64,000 nt of DNA from Emydura subglobosa (lineage: Eukaryota > Chordata > Testudines > Chelidae). The first letter of the stretch is position 1. Every line of letters begins with the position of its first letter. The position numbers and the translations under genes are program-made. Below, piece by piece: positions 57,149 to 64,000 of the stretch. The notes below the pieces were generated by a model. The model had not been told where the DNA came from, did no database searches, and worked only from the letters and a program-made list of their open reading frames with translations. The stretch is from NCBI GenBank assembly GCA_007922225.1, contig ML679956.1, forward strand, positions 15,907,049 to 15,971,048. Reading direction: 5' to 3'.

Positions 57149-57349
57149 TCAGCTTATCAGGAGATTCAGATCACTCTGAATCAGTGACCTGTCCTTTTCA
57201 TTATTTTCCACTCCCCTCATTTTTGTGTTATCTGAAAATGTTAGCAGTGATGATATTATGTTTTCTTCTAGGTCATTAATAAAAATGTTAAATAGCACAG
57301 GCCCAAGAACTGATCCCTGTAGGACTTCAGGATAAACATAACCATTCAA
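57149..57349 (-). pseudogene. CR1 reverse transcriptase fragment, dead catalytic box
   Basis: 66 codons. [22 protein letters not shown] near residues 9-30 is the strongly conserved CR1 block; the catalytic motif is FSDNTK, with the second Asp of the YxDD box replaced by Asn. The frame stops soon after. Confidence 0.9.
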
Positions 57350-57524
57350 TGAAGTTTTCCCAATTTATAATTACATTTTGAGAGGTATCAGTTAGCCAGT
57401 TTTTAATTCATTTAATGAGTGCCATGTTAATTTTATCATTCTAGTTTTTTAAATCAAAATATCATGCGATACCAAATCAAATGCTTTACAGAAATCTAAG
57501 TATGTTACATCAAGACTATTACCT

Positions 57525-57749
57525 TTAATCAACCAAATCTGTAATCCCATTAAAAAACATAAAATCAGTATGACAGGATCTATTCTCCATAAACTGACAT
57601 TGATTGGCATTAATTATATTACCCTCCTTTAATTCTTCTTTAATCAATTCCTGTCTCAGCCACTCCATTATCTTGCAGAAGATCAATGTCAGACCAACAG
57701 GTCTATAATTACCCAGGGCAGCCTGTTTACCATTTCTGAATATTGGCAC
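57525..57749 (-). pseudogene. CR1 reverse transcriptase fragment, N-terminal blocks
   Basis: 74 codons. PIFRNGKQAALGNYRPVGLT near residues 2-21 is the 'PIFKKG...NYRPVSLT' block, followed by KIMEWL and a QCQFMENRSC segment matching 'QhGF..gkSC'. It belongs to the same element as 57149-57349, separated by an interrupted region. Confidence 0.9.
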
Positions 57750-58378
57750 AACATTAGATTTCTCTCAGTCTTCTGGAACTTCCACAGTGTTCCAAGACTT
57801 GATGAAAAATCAACATTAATGGTCCAGCGAGCTCCTCAGCCAGTTCTTTTAAAGCTTTGGATTCACGTTATCCAGATCTGCTGATTTAAAAATGTCTAAC
57901 TTTAGTAGCTGCTGTTTAATATATTCCTGAGATACTAGTGGAATGGAAAGTGTTATTTTATGATATATAATTTTATGATACATCATCTGTTTTTCCTCAA
58001 ATACAAATCAGAACTGTTTGTTGAAAACTTCTGCCTTTTCTGCATTATTATTGATAATTCTATGATTTCCATCTAGTAATGAACTAGTACCATTGTTAGA
58101 ATTCTTTTTGCTCCAAGTATACTAAAATAACTCCTTCCTATTTTCATCTTTTGTTGGATGAGCTGGGAACAGTGACCTTTGAATAGGATTGAGAGCTGCT
58201 GCATTGTAACCTTGTTTTACTTTGGTGTTTTGAGAGGAACTGCTTTCATTATGATGGATCTGCACACTGTGTCACTTTGTATGACTAAAAGGGTTTGAAT
58301 TTCCTGACGTAAGAGACTATGTTCCTTTCAAAGGCAGAAAAAAAGGGAAACTGAGGTAGGCACACCTGTCTGCCACAG

Positions 58379-60960
58379 GATGGTGCTTGAGGAAGGGGTT
58401 GTTTTATGACATTTGGGTATTGCTTTAAAAGAGAGAAGAAATGTTTTGCCAGACATGGGATTTAAATTCAATATGCTGTACCTAGCAAACTTTAGGCTGT
58501 ACTAAAGTAGGCAGAATTTAATCAAAACACAGGGGAAGCAAATCTAAGAGGCTGAAGTCCTCAGATAAAGGACCCAGATCTAATGGGAGTTACATGTTCA
58601 GAGGACTTTTAGGATTGGGCCCAGAGTTTTCAAGTCAACCCATAAGGAATATATTTTAAAACTAGATGGATACACTGTCTCTTGGTTTTTATTTCCCTCA
58701 GAGTTAAACCCTGAGACCAAAATAGGTATGTCCCTGGAATGGTTTTCATGCTTTTCTGATTAGGAGCTCTGTAATTTTTAGTAGGACCGAGCATTCTGCT
58801 TCTTATTGTACTTTTAAAAGTTACATACTGAGCCTATTTTTTCTCATGTGAAATATGAATGAACAAAGATTCCTGTCAGCCATAGGGATCACCAGGAGGA
58901 TCTGAAAATAGCATGAAGATTAACTGTCGAGGGAACTGGATATGGAGGGCCTGATTCTTCACTCTCTTTTCATTTACAAGAGAGTTGTGAATAACGAAGA
59001 ACAAGTGCGGTAAGCTACCACTTATTTCACTGAGTGAAGAACTATGATTTGGTAGTCTTCTTTACCTGCTTTATACAGATGTTAACAACTACAGTACACA
59101 AGGTGCAAGGCAGTGATGAATCAAGGGCCTTTAAGTAACCAGTTCATATTTGACACAGATTGGTAGTAATCAAAAGTTGTTACCATCTGATGGCTCTGTG
59201 GTGGTCTATGTGAGGGGCTTGCTGGGGCTTGACCTAATTCCTAGTAAACAAATGTCCACATCCAAAACAGCCCCTTTACAACTGACATCCTTGATGGCAA
59301 GCTCAACTCAGAGGCAAAAGATTAAAAAGTCACAGGAAGTGATCTCACATGTATGTACAATGGGTTTTTCCACAACAAAGTGAGACGTGTCGTTGGGCAG
59401 CATGGAGATGCATGTTGCTTCTGCTGCCCATTCTGCACACCGTCTGTGGGTAACAGAATCTCTTTCTCCAAGGTTAATTCATATAATTTCATGAGTATTA
59501 CATTCTCTTAAAGGAAACCAGACATGGAAAGAAACCTGACAGGACTTGCGAAAGATTTATTTATCTAGCTGAGCTTGTGTCCTCTTTTGTTTTTCTTCTT
59601 TATGAAATATGAATTGGGCCTGAAAGATTTGTTATTTTTAAAAAAAGGGAGGGGCTTCCCCTTTTTTTAACCTGAGAAGTATTAGGAAAGTAAAGTCTGG
59701 TCTGCCATGGTTTTCAGAGAGGACGACTTGGATATATAAGGAATGTTTATTGTGAGTTTTTAACACTTTATTTAAAGGGAGGAGGTGTTGAATCTTTAAC
59801 AAAGGTTTCCTTCATTCAAAATGTTAGAGGAAAAACAAACAAAAAATGTGAAAGTTAACTACAAACCCCTTAATCTCTTAATAGCTCAAATGCACTCTCA
59901 TATCTTGTGATGTCACTGTTTCACTAGCTTTACAGTCATCAGACTGTCTTCCACGCTAGACAGGGCCTGGATTTCCAGTGTAAAAACACAAACAAAACAA
60001 GCAAACAAAATTTAAAGGAAAAAAATAAATACTTTTCATCCCTCTTATCATAAAGCAGGAAACAAGGGCAAAAGTCCAATTTTCCCCTTTTTCAGTAACC
60101 ATTAAAGACAGTGAGCTACCACAGTAGAGAATTCTCAATTTATTGAGGGCTAATTTTAAGGCCCAATAGCAACCTAAGAAGGTTCTTGAACATGACCATC
60201 TAATGGTGGTAGTTATGAAGTTGCTCTTTTCTGAAAATAAAGAACACCAACATCGTTTACTGAATGAACATCTGTTTAATTATGTTCAGCCCTTTTTTTT
60301 TTTTTAATTGTACGAGGTTTACAATTATAAGTAATGAAGCAATGCATTAAACTAACATGCATAATATTTGGCGTTCCCAGTAACATCCTGGCAAGATCCC
60401 AGCAAGAGATGCACATTAAGAACATTCACAAATGACCTGTGAGTGCTGCACAATGTTGATTTTTGCAGAAGTCACATCCATGAAATAGTTGCTCAGTGTG
60501 ATACACTCCCATGGAATTACAGCTCATCTGTATGGATTGACTTTGTATAAAAAGACATTCTTCCACTTGAAGCAGGAGAGCACACAAGTCACAACGGTAG
60601 CAGAGAATGACTTAAAGGAGAGGATTTGGGTCAGATAAGCAAAGAAAGTCTATTGGTGAGCACTAATCTTAATGAAAGCTCTTGCTAAAGTAGAAAACAA
60701 CATATTCAGTCACTGACCTTGACAGCATTATAAGGGTAATATTTTTACAAGCTCTTGAAAATTCTCCTTAGTGTATTACAGTGGTTGCTCTTAAAATCTT
60801 TTCAATTGCTTTAGTTAACTAAACATCATTACCTCAGGATTTGCAGCATTCCCTATACAAAATATAGGGAACTATAGGAGATGCTGCTAATACAAAAGTA
60901 ATATCCACATCTAAACTGGAAAGTTTTACTGAGTTTTACTCATATACATGTTCTCTTTCA
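58379..60960. other. No gene seen; T13 tract
   Basis: AT-rich. At 58945-59040 'ggcctgattcttcactctct' and 'cttatttcactgag' is a scrap of a small palindromic repeat. T run of 13 at 60293-60305. Frames at 59150-59383 and 59956-60138 have no domain. Confidence 0.4.
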
Positions 60961-60964
60961 ACCA

Positions 60965-61035
60965 ATTATGGTCCCAGTTCAACAAACCACTTAAGCATGT
61001 GCTTAACTTGAATTGTGTGCTTAAGTGCTAACTTG
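60965..61035. repeat. Small palindromic repeat scrap ('cacttaagcatgtgctt' family)
   Basis: 'cacttaagcatgtgcttaac' faces 'ttgtgtgcttaagtgctaac': an imperfect inverted repeat of about 20 bases around 60998. A related word, 'aggcacttaaacac', occurs at 63355. Confidence 0.7.
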
Positions 61036-63399
61036 GGGTTTATATCTATATCTTATTTAATGGAGTATTTTTTTCAAACATGTTAATTGTGAATATTTGA
61101 AGGGAAAAAACAAATTCTTCATTAATATCTGAGCTCCTTTTATCCTTCTTATAGTATCCAAAAGTACTGTAGATACTGTGCTGTAGAATCTTAATGTTCT
61201 TACTGATGTGTCTTCGTACTGTATGTCTAATTGTTGTGAACATTTACTTCCTCTCTTATTTTTAGAATATCTCCTGATGACTATAATGTCACACAACATC
61301 TAAGAGTCTGTCTAGTCACCCCCTTGACCCACAGACCAATCTTTTAGATACAAAATTATTTACCTCATTGTAGTTCTGCAACATGCTTCAAGACCCAAAT
61401 AGCATCTTTTTTGGTCAGATCGTGAATGGCAGCACAGACTATGTTCAGACAATTCCCCTACATTCAGCAATGAAAACAATCCAGTCCCATGCACCAGTGT
61501 TGCATGAAACTGCTTTTGAATACGCATAAAATGTCCATGATGCATTAACACTTTCATAATCCTACTGAATGAGAAAAAGTCAAGTTCTCTTTGCCAACTA
61601 CAGTACACGATATTGAGTCAAGCTAAACATATGTTACAGATCAAGCACTATCCAAGAATCATTTAGTGGACTTCAAATGCTTATTTTACCAAATGTCATG
61701 CCATTTTCTGCCATGGGGAAAATTTCGGAATACAAGTATACTTGACATGTTGTAAGGCCCCAATACTGCAATGGGCTCCATGTGGGCAGAATTCTACACT
61801 CTTATGAAGTTTCTTGCAGAATTAAAGCCTGAGTTAAAACTATGATTTGTTCCTCACATTATGACGCCTACTGCATGCCATAGCGCAGGTGGCATGATCT
61901 GTTTGTACTATCATTAATTACAGTGTCCTGCAAACTGTTTTTGTTTGTTGTTAAGTAACTAGAAATTCATACTTAGTTGGTCCTTAGGCACTACTGTAGT
62001 AAACATTATTTAAAATATCCTCTTAGTTTTACTGAGAAATGGGGAATAGATTCCTGTTCCTCTTCCAGAAAATCAACAGGTTTTCTTTTTTTAAAGGGGA
62101 GCTCTGATAGCTTGCATGCTACTCTGGTGATCATCAGGGTTTCTTATGGAAATTAAATGCAGTGGTTTTTAATAGTGCCTTCATGAAAGCACTTTGCCTA
62201 AATAATCATCATCACTTGTTAAGAACTTAAAGCATGCTTGATGCTGTGAGAGACACTGAAGGCTACATGAGATCTAAGGCTCAGAAGGGAAAGTTCTTAC
62301 ATGGGAAACAATGCAGAGGAAGCAAATACTAAATGAATGGAAAAGAGAGCAGAAGGAACCCAATTCTGGTTCTATTTAAATCCTTGGAAGTTTTGCCACT
62401 GGGACCAGGATTTGGCCCACAGTCTTATGTTTGGCTGGAAAGAGTTCAAGGAGCCTTTTAAAAACCAAGGAGGGCAATGAATGGGAAATGATTACTTATA
62501 ATATACATTGCAAAGAATTACAGGCCTTTCACTCAAATTAGATATTCATAGAACCTCATTTACTGTATGCAATGCATTTAAATGGGAAAGAACTAATATT
62601 CTTTGGCTTCTCCAGTACTCAGTTAATCCATTAGAAATCTAACAGTCATTCTAACCATTCTCTGAGACAGGACACAGATAGTAAAAAATAAAGGAGAAAC
62701 AAGAGTGGACCACCAGACAAGGAAAAGAACTAAAAAGGATCCAACACCAGCATTCAGGCTACTCAAACCCACAGGATGCTATACTCATGGGGATTTTAGC
62801 TATCCAGTTGGGTAACAAACACAGAACAGGCAAACATGCATCAAAGAGTCATCTTAACTGCATACAAAACAGTTTTTATTTCCAAACTGTGGATACTCAA
62901 ACTTGAGGTGACGCAGTCCTACATCATCAATTTACCAACAAAAAGTAACTAATTAAAAATGGCATCTTGACAACAGCTATTTCAATTCAGCATAGCAAGG
63001 AAGAGGATCCTAGAATACAGTGATTTAAGGATAGTAGATTTCAGGAAAACCTTTTAAGGTCTAGAAGAAAAGTGTTAAAATCCACCAGCACAAAAGACAG
63101 GTGGGAAAGCCTTAAAAACACCATGCTTAAGGCACAACAGACTATATATACTCTCAAAAATCGAGAACAAGAACAAGCAGCCAGTGTGGCTGCAGTGAGG
63201 AACTGTTCAGGAATTTGAGATTAAACAACCCTGTACTGTAAATGGAAAAGAGGACAGGCAACCAAACAAAAAGCACGGCACAGAGTCAGTGAAGACTAGC
63301 ATGGAAAAGATTTTTGGGACCTGCAAGGTGCTGAACACTGGCCCTGATCCAGCAAGGCACTTAAACACAATGAGAATACACATGAATAAAATAATAATA
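61036..63399. other. No gene seen
   Basis: AT-rich. At 61755-61840 'ggccccaatactgcaatggg' and 'gcagaattctacactc' belong to the dispersed small repeat type of 34163-34300; 63345-63375 ('ggccctgatccagcaaggca') likewise. Frames at 61046-61243, 61057-61299, 61360-61608 and 63207-63407 on the minus strand have no domain. Confidence 0.4.
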
Positions 63400-64000
63400 T
63401 ATAGCAAATGAAAGAAAGGGGAAATTGATAATAATGAATATAAGTCAGAAGTTAGAAATTGTAGGAAATTGATAAGGGAAGCAAATGGACAAAAGAAGAA
63501 ATAAGAGATAAGGACAATAAGACAGGTTTTTTAAAGTATATTAGGAAGAAAAAAAATCTTGACAGTGGTATTGGTTCGTTACTAGATAGAAATGGTAGAA
63601 TTATCAATAATAATGCAGAAAAGGCAGATATGTTAAATAAATATTTAGATTCTGTATTTGGTGAAAAACAGATGATCTAGTCTCATCATGTGGTGATAAT
63701 ACTCTTTCTATTCCACCAGTATCTCTGGAGGATGCTGAACAGAAGCTATTAAAGTTAGAAGTTTTAAAATCAGCAGGTTCAGATAGTTCTTTTAAAACCC
63801 TTTGAATGCAAGTTATCTGTGGAGCTGTTGGACTGTTAATGTAGATTTTCAATAAGTCTTGGAGTACTGGGAAAGTTCCAGAAAACTGGAAAGAAACTAG
63901 TGTTGTGCTAATTTTTAAAAAGAGAAACAGAATGACCTGGTTAACGATAGGCCTGTCAGCCTGACATCGATCCCTGACATAAGAGGATAAGAGAGCGGGT
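63400..64000 (+). mobile_element. CR1 LINE, N-terminal RT region, truncated by window edge
   Basis: Plus-strand CR1 upstream of the RT core. Translated in several frames it follows the linker after the endonuclease, then near 63715-63790 'SIPPVSLEDAEQKLLKL' and 'SAGSD', and at 63866-63930 'GKVPENWKETSVV' and 'IFKKRN', corresponding to the 'G.vPedWk.a.V.PiFKKG' block. Stops and shifts show it is dead. The 3' part lies outside the window. Confidence 0.85.

Larger units (their letters stand above)
56386..58150 (-). mobile_element. CR1 LINE, 5'-truncated, inactive
   Basis: Minus-strand CR1 with the 3' end near 56386. The 3' untranslated antisense is recognisable by 'gaccattatgatcatctagt' and 'ccagtgatggagaatccatc'. 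The coding part follows: frame 57149-57349 holds [19 protein letters not shown] and FSDNTKM where the active box is FADDTK, and frame 57525-57749 holds NYRPVGLTLIFCKIMEWL, the N-terminal RT block. About 58140 marks the last position I can follow. Confidence 0.9.
55629..58378 (+). mobile_element. Probable LTR, split by a CR1 insertion
   Basis: The left piece, 55629-56385, starts 'tgtcacaggctgactggtcc' and is purine-rich and GC-richer than its flanks, with a short (AG)n run at 55774-55787. The right piece, about 58150-58378, ends 'cacacctgtctgccaca'. TG and CA at the outer ends fit an LTR, and the end resembles that of the probable LTR at 43125-43874 ('aatctgccaca' on its own strand). The CR1 at 56386-58150 lies between the pieces. 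Target duplication not seen; the link between the two pieces is an inference. The minus-strand frame at 55731-55991 is low-complexity. Confidence 0.45.

Overview
This window looks like non-coding genomic DNA from a sauropsid reptile, most likely a turtle, with a crocodilian as second choice. That rests on repeat content: CR1 LINEs, eroded DIRS-type tyrosine-recombinase retrotransposons, MIR/L2-type elements with a 'cagcacctagcacaat' tail, hAT and Harbinger-like MITEs, and many small palindromic repeats of the 'ggatcaggcc' / 'tgtctacact' type. The species is inferred from memory of these families, not from a search. No host exon, tRNA gene, rRNA gene or CRISPR array can be supported. Nearly all long open frames are chance frames or fragments of transposable elements. 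The window could be an intron of a very large gene or intergenic; the sequence does not say which.

Layout. 1-762 is the 3' half of a CR1 LINE on the minus strand, cut by the window edge. 2.7-7.9 kb is a repeat cluster: a G/C-biased minisatellite on the minus strand (2.8-3.5 kb) and its relative on the plus strand (7.2-7.6 kb), each attached to pieces of one composite repeat, with a CA/TA microsatellite between them. 8.1-8.7 kb is an L2-like tail split by a Harbinger-like MITE with a TTA target duplication; a reverse-oriented relative lies at 12.5-12.8 kb. 9-30 kb holds scattered SINEs, hairpin MITEs, a CR1 end, a head-to-head pair of tRNA-derived SINEs, a probable solo LTR (about 19.9-20.8 kb) and a 0.3 kb palindromic MITE at 28.2 kb, in AT-rich sequence.

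30.6-33.4 kb and 45.1-48.5 kb are two fossil DIRS retrotransposons, both on the minus strand. The first keeps the 5' region, gag, RT and RNase H; the second keeps gag, RT, RNase H, the N-terminal part of the tyrosine recombinase and the 3' terminus. Both carry stops and frameshifts, and the RT catalytic aspartates of the second are asparagines. Between them lie SINEs, a short hAT-like element (39.2 kb), an 830-bp hAT element with perfect 16-bp inverted repeats and a perfect 8-bp target duplication (41.2-42.1 kb), and a probable solo LTR (43.1-43.9 kb). 49-55 kb is mostly unique with small SINE and L2 pieces. 55.6-58.4 kb is a probable LTR split by a CR1 insertion. The window ends in another CR1 (63.4-64.0 kb, plus strand).

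No genes work together here. What the window offers is a layered record of transposition: LINE into LTR, MITE into L2, deletion-joined DIRS copies, and two repeats whose parts lie in fold-back orientation.
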